Below the pieces are notes generated by a model. The model did no database searches. It had not been told where the DNA came from and was given only the letters and a program-made list of their open reading frames with translations. From Geminocystis sp050753365 (lineage in GTDB: Bacteria; Cyanobacteriota; Cyanobacteriia; Cyanobacteriales; Cyanobacteriaceae), in assembly GCF_050753365.1 (NCBI RefSeq), contig NZ_JBLZFY010000002.1:97800-161799 (forward strand): a DNA stretch of 64,000 nt, written 5' to 3'. Shown here piece by piece: positions 56,965 through 64,000 of this stretch. Numbering within the stretch: the stretch's first letter is position 1; every line of letters starts with the position of its first letter. The translations under genes were made by a program, and so were the position numbers.

Positions 56965-57227
56965 TGGATAATCAATATTTGTGAACTAACCACCCTCGAA
57001 AACGTTTAGCTGAAAGAGAAGAAGTAAAAGAGTCATGGGTAATCGACACCATCGAAAACCCCGAAGGCTCAGAGTTCATTATTGATGATAGTGGAGAAAA
57101 ATATCATTACTATAAAAGAATAGCTGAGTTTGATAATAGAGTGTTAGAAGTAGTAACGTCTGCTAACACGACACCTATTAGGATAATTACTCTTTACTTT
57201 AACCGCAATATGAGGAAAAAACTATGA
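56965..57227 (+). pseudogene. DUF4258-type toxin gene with early stop and frameshift
   Basis: ATG at 56965 opens MDNQYL and meets TGA at 56983-56985. The same frame continues with TNHPR, and then the family sequence KRLAEREEVKESWVIDTIEN and later YYKRIAEF and ITLYFNRNMRKKL continues in another frame to the stop at 57225-57227. One A appears to be missing near 57000. Two lesions therefore separate start and body. The partner gene overlaps the stop (ATGA). The DUF4258 family is toxin-like. Confidence 0.7.
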
Positions 57228-57472
57228 TCGTTACTTATGATAATGAGATTGACGCAATTTACTTTAAATTAACTGAGAATAAGATTGATAGTACCGAACC
57301 CGAAACAGATAGAATTATCATTGACTATGACAAGGATAATAATATTGTTGGTATTGAAGTATTAGATTTTTATTATCTTGTCAAAAAAGGTTTAACCGTC
57401 AATGATTTAACTTTTCCTGAACAACATAAAACTACAGCTTCTCAATACTTCAACATTCCTGTTGCTGTGTGA
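57224..57472 (+). CDS. DUF2283 protein, probable antitoxin partner
   Basis: This is an 82-residue protein. It begins MIVTYDNEIDAIYFKLTENK and contains DRIIIDYDKDNNIVGIEVLD, the DUF2283 pattern. Such proteins often follow DUF4258 proteins, and here the start overlaps the broken toxin stop by 3 bp, which supports a pair. The C-terminal tail (SQYFNIPVAV) is variable. The toxin copy is dead, so the gene is probably a leftover. Confidence 0.8.
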   Translation: MIVTYDNEIDAIYFKLTENKIDSTEPETDRIIIDYDKDNNIVGIEVLDFYYLVKKGLTVNDLTFPEQHKTTASQYFNIPVAV

Positions 57473-57692
57473 AACCTCATAAATATTGCTAATTTTTTAT
57501 CTCCACTGGTAGAGATAGCAATGGAGTGCAAACTTTATGTTCTTTCTGTAACAAAATACGATGATTATACCTAAGTCTAGTTTTTGGATTATCGGATTGG
57601 TAATAATTGTGAAAACTAAAGTAGAATAGAATCAATTTTTATATAGCTTAAAGTTTCTCAGCAGACCCTAATGATGTCAAGTTTTATCCTTA
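57473..57692 (+). other. Gap with a solo MITE family B end
   Basis: TTTCTCAGCAGACCCTA (57654-57670) resembles the right end of MITE family B without its partner. The rest is AT-rich non-coding DNA. Confidence 0.4.
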
Positions 57693-59852
57693 ATGAGCAG
57701 TTTAGATCATAAAAAAAATCATTTTTTGTTATTATTTCCTGATAATCCATCAGAACAAAAAGTACTTTCTTTGACAGAGAGTATTTATTCTGTTGGTCGT
57801 CATTCGGATAGTACAATAAAGTTAACTTCGTCATCTATTTCCAGACATCACGCAACTTTAATCAGAAAAGATTTAGGGGAAACAGAAAGTATATATATTT
57901 TAATTGATGGAGATTTAAAAGGTCAAAGAAGTCAAAATGGTATTTTAGTTAATGGCAAAAAAACGATACATCACCCTTTGGAAGATGGAGATGTAATTAT
58001 TTTTGGAACTAATGAATATAAGGCTATTTATAAACAAGAAAATGATATAGAAAAAATAGAAGTTAATTCTTTCTCTGATTTATTTTTGAAAAATACAAAA
58101 TCTAGTCAGGATATTCAATTATCTAATCAATTAAGTAGAGAAAAATTACAAGATACCTTAGTTATTTCAGAAGAAAATTTACAGGAAAATTTAACCAATA
58201 AAGATATTAAACGTCTCGCTTCTTTTCCTGAATTGTCTCCTAATCCGATTATTGAATTTGACTTTGATGGTAACATTACTTACACTAATCCGGCCGCTAA
58301 TTTATGTTTTTCAGATTTATTTACTATCTCCATCAATTCTAATCCTTTAATTGCAGGTTTAAATCATAAACCAAATCAGAGTAATGGGGGTTTAATTATT
58401 AGGGAAATAAAAATTCAAGATAAATATTTTGAGCAATATGTTCATTATTTATCTAGGGAAAATGTAATTAGAACTTATATTTTTGATATAACTGAACGCA
58501 AAAATTCTGAAGAAAAACTTAAATATCAAGCCTTTCATGATACTTTAACTGGTATTCCTAATCGAGATTTTTTTTATTGGAAATTAGCTAAATTTTTACA
58601 AAAAAGAAAGAAAAATAAAAATAAATTAGCGGTTTTCTTTATTGACATCGATCGATTCAAAAATATAAACGAAACTTTGAATCACACAACGGGGGATAAG
58701 TTATTAGAAAATTTTGCCCAACGTCTAACATCTTGTTTACCAAATTATTGTTTTTTATCCCGTTGGGGGGGCGATGAATTTACTTTGATTGTGCCTTTAG
58801 AAGAAAATTTTGCCACTCCGAAAGACATTGCCGATATTATTATTAATAGTCTCAAACATCCTTTTTTTATCGCAAAATATACAATCTACGTTACTTGCAG
58901 TATTGGTATCGCCACTTATCCTGATGATGGTTTAGACGAAAAGCAATTAATCAAAAATGCGGATATTGCCTTATTTCGAGCTAAACAAATGGGCAAAAAT
59001 AATTTCCAGTTTTATACAACTCAATTAAGCCAAGAACAAATGTTATTATTTGAGTTAGAAAATAGCTTATATAATGCTTTAGAAAATAATGAATTATTCT
59101 TAAATTTTCAACCCCAATATAATTTAAAAACCAATATCATGTCAGGTGCGGAAGTGTTATTAAGATGGAAACATCCTACATTAGGGGCGATTTCTCCTGC
59201 CAAATTTATTCCCCTAGCCGAAGAAACAGGATTGATTATTTCGATCGGCAAATGGGTATTAGAAAAAGCCTGTATTCAAGGAAGAATATGGCAAGATTTA
59301 GGTTATTTACCCTTACTAATTGCTGTCAATGTTTCTGGGAAACAATTTCAACAGGAAAATTTTGTCCATGAAGTCAAAAATATTCTGGAGAAAACTAAAT
59401 TCAATCCCGAATATTTAGAGATAGAAATTACAGAAACTATCTTAATGCAGGATGTAGAAAAAACAGAGTTAATTATTAAAGAATTATCATCCTTGGGAGT
59501 AAAATTTTCTTTAGATGATTTTGGTACTGGTTATTCATCTCTCAGTTATCTCAAAAAATTTCCATTTCATACTATAAAAATAGATCAATCTTTTGTGAAA
59601 GACTTAGAAAGAAATAAACAAGATCAAGCCTTAGTTTCAGCCGTAATTACTTTAGCAAAAGGCTATAATATGAAAGTGATAGCGGAGGGAGTAGAAACAG
59701 AAAATCAAAAATTATTATTAAAAAATCTGAACTGTGATACAATTCAAGGTTGGTTAGTGGGAAAACCATTAAAACAAGGAGATTTTTCCAGTTTTTTAAC
59801 TAATTATAGTAAGGAAATTCAAGAGCGAAATATAGACAATTTTCATGGATAG
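57693..59852 (+). CDS. FHA-PAS-GGDEF-EAL protein, both domains apparently active
   Basis: This is a 719-residue paralogue with FHA (GRHSDSTIKLTSSSISRHHA), a single PAS (SPNPIIEFDFDGNITYTN), GGDEF (about 270-430) and EAL (about 450-700). The GGDEF motif is intact (RWGGDEF, about residue 358). The EAL domain reads AEVLLRW in place of EAL but keeps LEIEITE, LDDFGTGYSSL, IKIDQSF and AEGVE. It is bifunctional in principle. The end overlaps ruvX by 8 bp. Confidence 0.9.
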   Translation: MSSLDHKKNHFLLLFPDNPSEQKVLSLTESIYSVGRHSDSTIKLTSSSISRHHATLIRKDLGETESIYILIDGDLKGQRSQNGILVNGKKTIHHPLEDGDVIIFGTNEYKAIYKQENDIEKIEVNSFSDLFLKNTKSSQDIQLSNQLSREKLQDTLVISEENLQENLTNKDIKRLASFPELSPNPIIEFDFDGNITYTNPAANLCFSDLFTISINSNPLIAGLNHKPNQSNGGLIIREIKIQDKYFEQYVHYLSRENVIRTYIFDITERKNSEEKLKYQAFHDTLTGIPNRDFFYWKLAKFLQKRKKNKNKLAVFFIDIDRFKNINETLNHTTGDKLLENFAQRLTSCLPNYCFLSRWGGDEFTLIVPLEENFATPKDIADIIINSLKHPFFIAKYTIYVTCSIGIATYPDDGLDEKQLIKNADIALFRAKQMGKNNFQFYTTQLSQEQMLLFELENSLYNALENNELFLNFQPQYNLKTNIMSGAEVLLRWKHPTLGAISPAKFIPLAEETGLIISIGKWVLEKACIQGRIWQDLGYLPLLIAVNVSGKQFQQENFVHEVKNILEKTKFNPEYLEIEITETILMQDVEKTELIIKELSSLGVKFSLDDFGTGYSSLSYLKKFPFHTIKIDQSFVKDLERNKQDQALVSAVITLAKGYNMKVIAEGVETENQKLLLKNLNCDTIQGWLVGKPLKQGDFSSFLTNYSKEIQERNIDNFHG

Positions 59853-60273
59853 AGTTGCCGTATTAGGATTGGACGTTGGTTTAAAAAGAGTTGGGGTTGC
59901 AGGTTGTGATGGTTTAGGGTTATTGGCAACAGAGTTAACCACTATTCATCGCACTTCTTTTGTCAATGATGTGGAGGCTTTTCGTCAGTTAGTAAAGGAA
60001 AGAGAAGCTACTTTGTTAATAATTGGCATTCCCTATACCATGAATGGAGAAATTGGTTTTCAGGCTAAACAGGTGATTAAATATGCCAAACGGTTGAGTA
60101 AAGCCTTGAATTTGCCTTTAGAATTTGTGGATGAAAGACTTACTTCTTTGGAAGCGGAAGAACAATTAAAAAGTAGTAAAAAATATTCTTCTTATAATAA
60201 AGGTTCGATCGATCGAAGAGCGGCAGCGATAATTTTACAGCAGTGGCTAGACGAAAGGGAAAATAGGAAGTAA
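59845..60273 (+). CDS. ruvX: Holliday junction resolvase-like YqgF/RuvX
   Basis: This is a 142-residue RNase H-fold protein. Motifs are LGLDVGLKRVGVAG at the start, IGIPYTMNGE, FVDERLTSLEAEE and DRRAAAIILQQWLDE. The family acts in pre-16S rRNA 5' processing and perhaps DNA resolution. The start is within the last codons of the GGDEF-EAL gene, so it is probably cotranscribed with it. Confidence 0.93.
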   Translation: MDRVAVLGLDVGLKRVGVAGCDGLGLLATELTTIHRTSFVNDVEAFRQLVKEREATLLIIGIPYTMNGEIGFQAKQVIKYAKRLSKALNLPLEFVDERLTSLEAEEQLKSSKKYSSYNKGSIDRRAAAIILQQWLDERENRK

Positions 60274-60442
60274 AAAGACAAGTGGAGAGGAAAACAAAGG
60301 GATTCCTTTTCCAAAACCTGTTTCCTTTCGTGTTATAATAACTATGGTGATTTTTGTTACAAAACTTCACATTATTCTAATGAAACTCTATTAATAATCA
60401 TTTTGTAGAGTAGAAAAACTCAAAACAGAAAGCAATAATATC

Positions 60443-61171
60443 ATGGAATTACCCCCGAATAAACCACGAGCGATTATCACAGGAGCTAGTAGTGGAATTG
60501 GTAAAGCGACAGCCTTAGCCTTTGCGGGTGCTGGAATTGACCTTTGTTTAATTAGTCGTTCCCAAGATAAGTTGATAGATGTAGCTCATGAGGTTAAAGA
60601 ATATGGGGTACAAGTAAAAGTCTTTTGCGCTGATCTAAGTGAAGTATCCACAGTAAGGAGGAAGGTACAGTCGATCGTGCAGGAATGGGGAGGCATTGAC
60701 ATTTTAGTCAACAATGCTGGAATAGCTTACACCAATCTTCTAAGAGAAACCCCTTTAACGGATTGGGAAAAAGTCTTAAATCTGAATTTAACCAGTGTTT
60801 TTGAATGCGTCATGGGGGTTTTACCAACCATGAGAACCCAAGGTAAAGGTACGATCGTCAACGTGGCTTCCATAGCGGCTCAAACTCCTTTCCCTGAATG
60901 GGGTACTTATGCTATTAGTAAATCTGCTTTAGTGACTTTTAGTCAATGTTTAGCCATGGAAGAAAGAGGTAACGGTATTCGAGTTACTACGATTTCTCCG
61001 GGGGCAGTAAATAGTCCTCTTTGGGATACTGATACGGTGAAGGTAGAATTAAATCGATCGGCAATGGTAAAACCAGAAACCGTTGCCCAAGCTATTTTAC
61101 AAGCTGTATTACTTCCTCAAGAGGCTGTCATTGAACAATTAACTATTACTCCTAGTATTGGTGCTTTATAG
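60443..61171 (+). CDS. Short-chain dehydrogenase/reductase
   Basis: This is a 242-residue Rossmann enzyme. TGASSGIGKATALA binds the nucleotide, NNAGIAYTNL follows, and the catalytic Y-x3-K is in WGTYAISKSALVTF. It contains an ISPGAVNSPLW tail. The N-terminal motif suits NADPH. It resembles FabG-like SDRs, but the true FabG of cyanobacteria differs in sequence, so the substrate is unknown. Confidence 0.85.
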   Translation: MELPPNKPRAIITGASSGIGKATALAFAGAGIDLCLISRSQDKLIDVAHEVKEYGVQVKVFCADLSEVSTVRRKVQSIVQEWGGIDILVNNAGIAYTNLLRETPLTDWEKVLNLNLTSVFECVMGVLPTMRTQGKGTIVNVASIAAQTPFPEWGTYAISKSALVTFSQCLAMEERGNGIRVTTISPGAVNSPLWDTDTVKVELNRSAMVKPETVAQAILQAVLLPQEAVIEQLTITPSIGAL

Positions 61172-61281
61172 ATAATTTTATTTTTAAATTCCTTGAAATG
61201 TTCATTTTTCGAGCTTTTCTAGTTGCTGTAACTTAAATCTCAGGGGGCAACCCCAACTTAAACTAATTTACTAACTTAACT

Positions 61282-62004
61282 ATGACAGAATTTTCCAACG
61301 GCTCTAACTCTCCTAAAATTTCTCCTGAAGTTTCTTCATCTATTACCTCTGAAGTTTATAATAATGTAGCTACCCGTCCCGATCGAAATACCCATAACGG
61401 CAAAGTAGCACAAATCCATCTCACTCAAGAAGAAAACAAACAACAGATGATGGATTCAGTTCGTATTATGCTTGAGTCGGTGGGAGAAGACCCTGAAAGA
61501 GAAGGGTTATTAAAAACCCCGAAAAGAGTTGCCGAAGCCATGCAGTTTTTAACTCAAGGTTATAGCCAATCGTTAGAAAAATTAGTCAATGGTGCTATTT
61601 TTGATGAAGGGCATAACGAAATGGTGTTAGTCAGAGATATTGACTTTTTCAGCCTTTGTGAACATCATATGTTACCTTTTATGGGAAGGGCGCACGTTGC
61701 TTATATTCCTAACCAAAAAGTTGTCGGATTGAGTAAATTAGCCCGTATTGTCGAAATGTACTCAAGAAGATTGCAGGTACAAGAGCGTTTAACTCGTCAA
61801 ATTGCAGAAGCTATACAAACTATTCTTGATCCTCAAGGGGTTGCGGTGGTTATGGAGGCAACTCATATGTGTATGGTAATGCGCGGAGTACAAAAACCTG
61901 GTTCTTGGACTGTCACCAGTGCAATGCTAGGGGTATTTCAAGAAGAGGATAAAACTAGAGAGGAGTTTTTAAACTTAATCCGTCATAAGCCTAGCTTTTT
62001 ATAA
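61282..62004 (+). CDS. folE: GTP cyclohydrolase I
   Basis: This is a 240-residue enzyme. It opens the guanine ring in the first step of folate and pterin synthesis. The zinc and active-site residues lie in FFSLCEHHMLPFMGRAHVAY and MEATHMCMVMRGVQKPGS. The sequence LLKTPKRVAEAMQFLTQGY is typical. The N-terminal 40 residues are variable and serine-rich. The family length is usual. Confidence 0.96.
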   Translation: MTEFSNGSNSPKISPEVSSSITSEVYNNVATRPDRNTHNGKVAQIHLTQEENKQQMMDSVRIMLESVGEDPEREGLLKTPKRVAEAMQFLTQGYSQSLEKLVNGAIFDEGHNEMVLVRDIDFFSLCEHHMLPFMGRAHVAYIPNQKVVGLSKLARIVEMYSRRLQVQERLTRQIAEAIQTILDPQGVAVVMEATHMCMVMRGVQKPGSWTVTSAMLGVFQEEDKTREEFLNLIRHKPSFL

Positions 62005-62014
62005 AGATAATAAA

Positions 62015-62050
62015 TAGGGGCTGCTGAAAAAGTCTTTTGATGAGGATAGG
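62015..62050 (+). repeat. Solo terminus of MITE family B
   Basis: TAGGGGCTGCTGAAAAAGTC and then TTTTGATGAGGATAGG is one end of family B, followed by two GTGTCAG units. It lies 20 bp before a complete inverted copy. Confidence 0.6.
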
Positions 62051-62069
62051 TGTCAGGTGTCAGGTTAAA

Positions 62070-62301
62070 TAGGGTTTGCTGAAAAAGTATTTTGATGAAG
62101 ATAGGGAAGAGCGGAAAAGGGAAAAGGGAAAAGGGAATAAGTAATAAAAATCAAGGTTTTGGGGCTTTGTATGAATATATAAATACAAAAATGTTTTAAA
62201 TAAAATTCCGTAAAAAATGCTAAAACTGCACACTTTTTTAGTAATGTAGTTTGTCTAAACCCTTGATTTTAATAGACTTCTGATTTATTCAGCAAACCCT
62301 A
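62070..62301 (-). mobile_element. MITE-like element, family B, copy 3 (232 bp, inverted)
   Basis: On the minus strand it begins TAGGGTTTGCTGAATAAATC and ends with the TTTTTCAGCAAACCCTA type end at 62070. The inner part (GTGTGCAG, ATTTAAAACATTTTTGTA) matches the copy at 36545-36790. It lies between folE and the CHAT gene. A TTAATTG heptamer repeat follows (62307-62343). Confidence 0.8.
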
Positions 62302-62353
62302 AATAGTGGATAATTGTTAATTGTTAATTGTTAATTGTTAATTGGATTGGATA

Positions 62354-63751
62354 TTACCAAGGGCTACTAATAATAGTGAATCCAGCCCAATAAAAGGGGT
62401 GAGATAATTCAACTTTTCCTGACACACCCAGATTTTGGGGTAAATCAATATTACCGTGGGGAGTAATTAACACATTGTCTTCAAAATAGACTTTGCCTTG
62501 TAATAATAAATCCTGAGCTTTTCTTAAAGCCTCAACTTTAGTGGGATTGGCTTCTGTTTGATTGATTAATTGCTCATAAAATTCGGTAATTAGAGCAAAC
62601 GTACCTAAGTCACTGACACTCCATAAAGTGCCTAAAGCAGTATTAACTCCTGTTTGTAATGCAATACCCGTAAATCCTAATTGGGCATTTCGATCGCCCA
62701 AGGCTGTATTACAAGCACTTAAAACTAACAAATCGGGAGGTGTTTGCCAAGGCATATTGGACATTTGCTCAAGGGTTAGTTTATCATCCCAAAATTGAAT
62801 ATAGGATTCAGTGACATCTCCTCCACTAAAATTAGCATGGGTGGCTAAATGTACTATTTGAAAAGAATTTTCCTTTAACTGTTGTTGCATATTGGGCAGA
62901 GTAAAATCTTCATTAAGTAATATTTCTGTAGAAGATGAGGTATTCGATCGTTGTAAACGTTGATCAATATTTTGTAACTCCAAAGTAACAGCAGGGAGAG
63001 GCTCATTATCAGGAAAATCGGAAGCCCCCATAGCTAAAATTGTCGGGTTTTTCATGGGGTTATATTTGGCATTGATTAAATTAAAGGCTGGAATACGACT
63101 GATATTATATTTTTCGACTAAGAAATTTTCCCCGTCATATAAAGCACTTAATGGTACTAATCTGACTCCATTACCAATGCAAAATAAAATATTGTTGATA
63201 TTTTCTGCGTCTAAAAAGTCTTTTTGATAGGGTTCAATAATCCATTTATATAACTGTTTTGATAGGGTTAAATCCATAGGATTATTAACCTTTTCAATTT
63301 CTCGATAAAAATTATTAACTACTTGTATAAGTTTGTCAAAAGGAGCATCGAAAATATCTCTAACAATGATTTTACCTTGTTTGCTTAAATAGACTAGATG
63401 CAAATATTCTTCTTCGGGCATTACCCAGAGAATAGCTGAATTAGTGCCAGTTTTTTCATCCATCTCTGCTAAAATATTTGCCATTTCTAAAGAACTTTCT
63501 TCTTTATCTAGCATTTCTCTATTAAAAAAACTACTATATTCTTGATCTAATTTTTGCTCCATTTGAAGCATTTTACCATTTAAAATTGCCTCTTGAGGAT
63601 CATCAGGAATTTGACGAGCATTGACACCATAGCTAGAGTAATTTATAACAATAAATAAGGATAATATAGTTATTCCTAAAAATATTAATATTTTTTTAAA
63701 TGACTTGTTAAATAGAATTAAATTTAGAGATTTCATAACTTTTTTGATCAA
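62354..63751 (-). CDS. CHAT-domain protein with membrane anchor
   Basis: This is a 465-residue protein. A membrane segment near the N-terminus (ILIFLGITILSLFIVINYSS, about 20-40) is followed by a helical region (to about 180) and a CHAT domain. The catalytic histidine is in FQIVHLATHANFSGGD and the cysteine in LLVLSACNTALGDR, followed by GTLWSVSDLGTFAL. CHAT domains are caspase-like proteases. There are no TPR repeats, which usually precede cyanobacterial CHAT domains. The target is unknown. Confidence 0.85.
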   Translation of the reverse strand: MIKKVMKSLNLILFNKSFKKILIFLGITILSLFIVINYSSYGVNARQIPDDPQEAILNGKMLQMEQKLDQEYSSFFNREMLDKEESSLEMANILAEMDEKTGTNSAILWVMPEEEYLHLVYLSKQGKIIVRDIFDAPFDKLIQVVNNFYREIEKVNNPMDLTLSKQLYKWIIEPYQKDFLDAENINNILFCIGNGVRLVPLSALYDGENFLVEKYNISRIPAFNLINAKYNPMKNPTILAMGASDFPDNEPLPAVTLELQNIDQRLQRSNTSSSTEILLNEDFTLPNMQQQLKENSFQIVHLATHANFSGGDVTESYIQFWDDKLTLEQMSNMPWQTPPDLLVLSACNTALGDRNAQLGFTGIALQTGVNTALGTLWSVSDLGTFALITEFYEQLINQTEANPTKVEALRKAQDLLLQGKVYFEDNVLITPHGNIDLPQNLGVSGKVELSHPFYWAGFTIISSPW

Positions 63752-64000
63752 GTTCGATCGAACTTTAGGAATGGTTTTTCAGTTAGTTTAATAATCGATT
63801 AATTGTAATCTCATTTTTTTTAAGTAGATTAAAAAATCTCAGAAAATTTACATAAATTAATGTAGGGGGTGCTGAAAAAGTCTGAGGAAGGGGTAGGGCA
63901 ATGGGCAAAGGAAGTTATCTAAAGAATAAATGATAAAATATAGGTGATAAAATTTATATTAATTATTTTCTATTAATTTGGCATAACTACTGTAGAAGAG
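63752..64000 (+). other. Gap at the right edge of the window
   Basis: There is no ORF. TAGGGGGTGCTGAAAAAGTC (63863-63882) is a diverged MITE family B end. The promoter of the CHAT gene should lie on the left side; TTCGATCGAA occurs there, but no clear -10/-35 pair is seen. Confidence 0.4.

Noticed and set aside
57172..57186. Stray CRISPR repeat fragment (ACACCTATTAGGA)
   Set aside because: Only about 11 nt match the repeat, and it lies in the coding part of the broken DUF4258 gene, so it is chance.

Overview
The window is AT-rich DNA from a unicellular cyanobacterium. The evidence is chlM, nirA behind an NtcA-type promoter, an RbcR-type regulator, an NblB-like HEAT protein, XisH/XisI, frequent CGATCG/GCGATCGC (HIP1-like) sites, and heptanucleotide tandem repeats in many gaps. 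Overall composition and gene content suggest a Geminocystis/Cyanobacterium-like organism; that is inference, because no 16S gene is present. I saw no rRNA or tRNA genes.

Layout. 1-13.45 kb is a type I-D CRISPR-Cas locus, all on the + strand: the end of cas3, a degenerate mini-array on the opposite strand, a 62-residue winged-helix-like gene, cas10d (csc3), a broken toxin with its antitoxin, a PD-(D/E)XK nuclease, csc2, csc1, a second PD-(D/E)XK paralogue, a Uma2 stub, cas6, cas4, cas1, cas2, a leader, and an array of 24 repeats and 23 spacers. 13.45-24.2 kb holds mostly core genes: ydcF-type, pgpH-type HD phosphohydrolase, AI-2E-type permease, DUF4079, DUF1995, fabD, chlM, a 2Fe-2S ferredoxin, hisA and an acyltransferase. 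24.2-42 kb holds a candidate small RNA, a small secreted protein, gcvP with an in-frame repeat insertion, a transketolase-family enzyme, rbcR, an NnrU protein, a thioredoxin, xisH/xisI, coaD, an HpsJ-like protein, a HEAT protein, a TonB-like protein, PilZ, NYN and envelope proteins. 42-51 kb holds higBA, a shrunken IS630 element, a metallophosphoesterase, holA, nirA, a cupin, an IscA-like protein and xth. 51.6-59.9 kb holds three consecutive FHA-PAS-GGDEF-EAL paralogues with a broken toxin/antitoxin pair between the second and third. 59.8-64 kb holds ruvX, an SDR enzyme, folE and a CHAT-domain protein.

Main observation. Between cas3 and cas10d lies a two-repeat degenerate CRISPR unit read from the minus strand (177-272). 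The first 18 nt of its pseudo-spacer match 348-365 at 17 of 18 positions. The match is preceded by GTT, a type I-D PAM, and overlaps a perfect TATAAT promoter element just upstream of the small winged-helix gene and cas10d. Complementarity stops after position 18. This is the arrangement expected of a crRNA-like guide that steers the effector to repress, not cut, a promoter inside its own locus (compare CreA/CreTA and other cas-regulating crRNA-like RNAs). It would be a type I-D cyanobacterial example and should be tested.

The intergenic space also carries several MITE-like repeat families with terminal inverted repeats. One copy sits between the NtcA promoter and the start codon of nirA, and one between cas4 and cas1.
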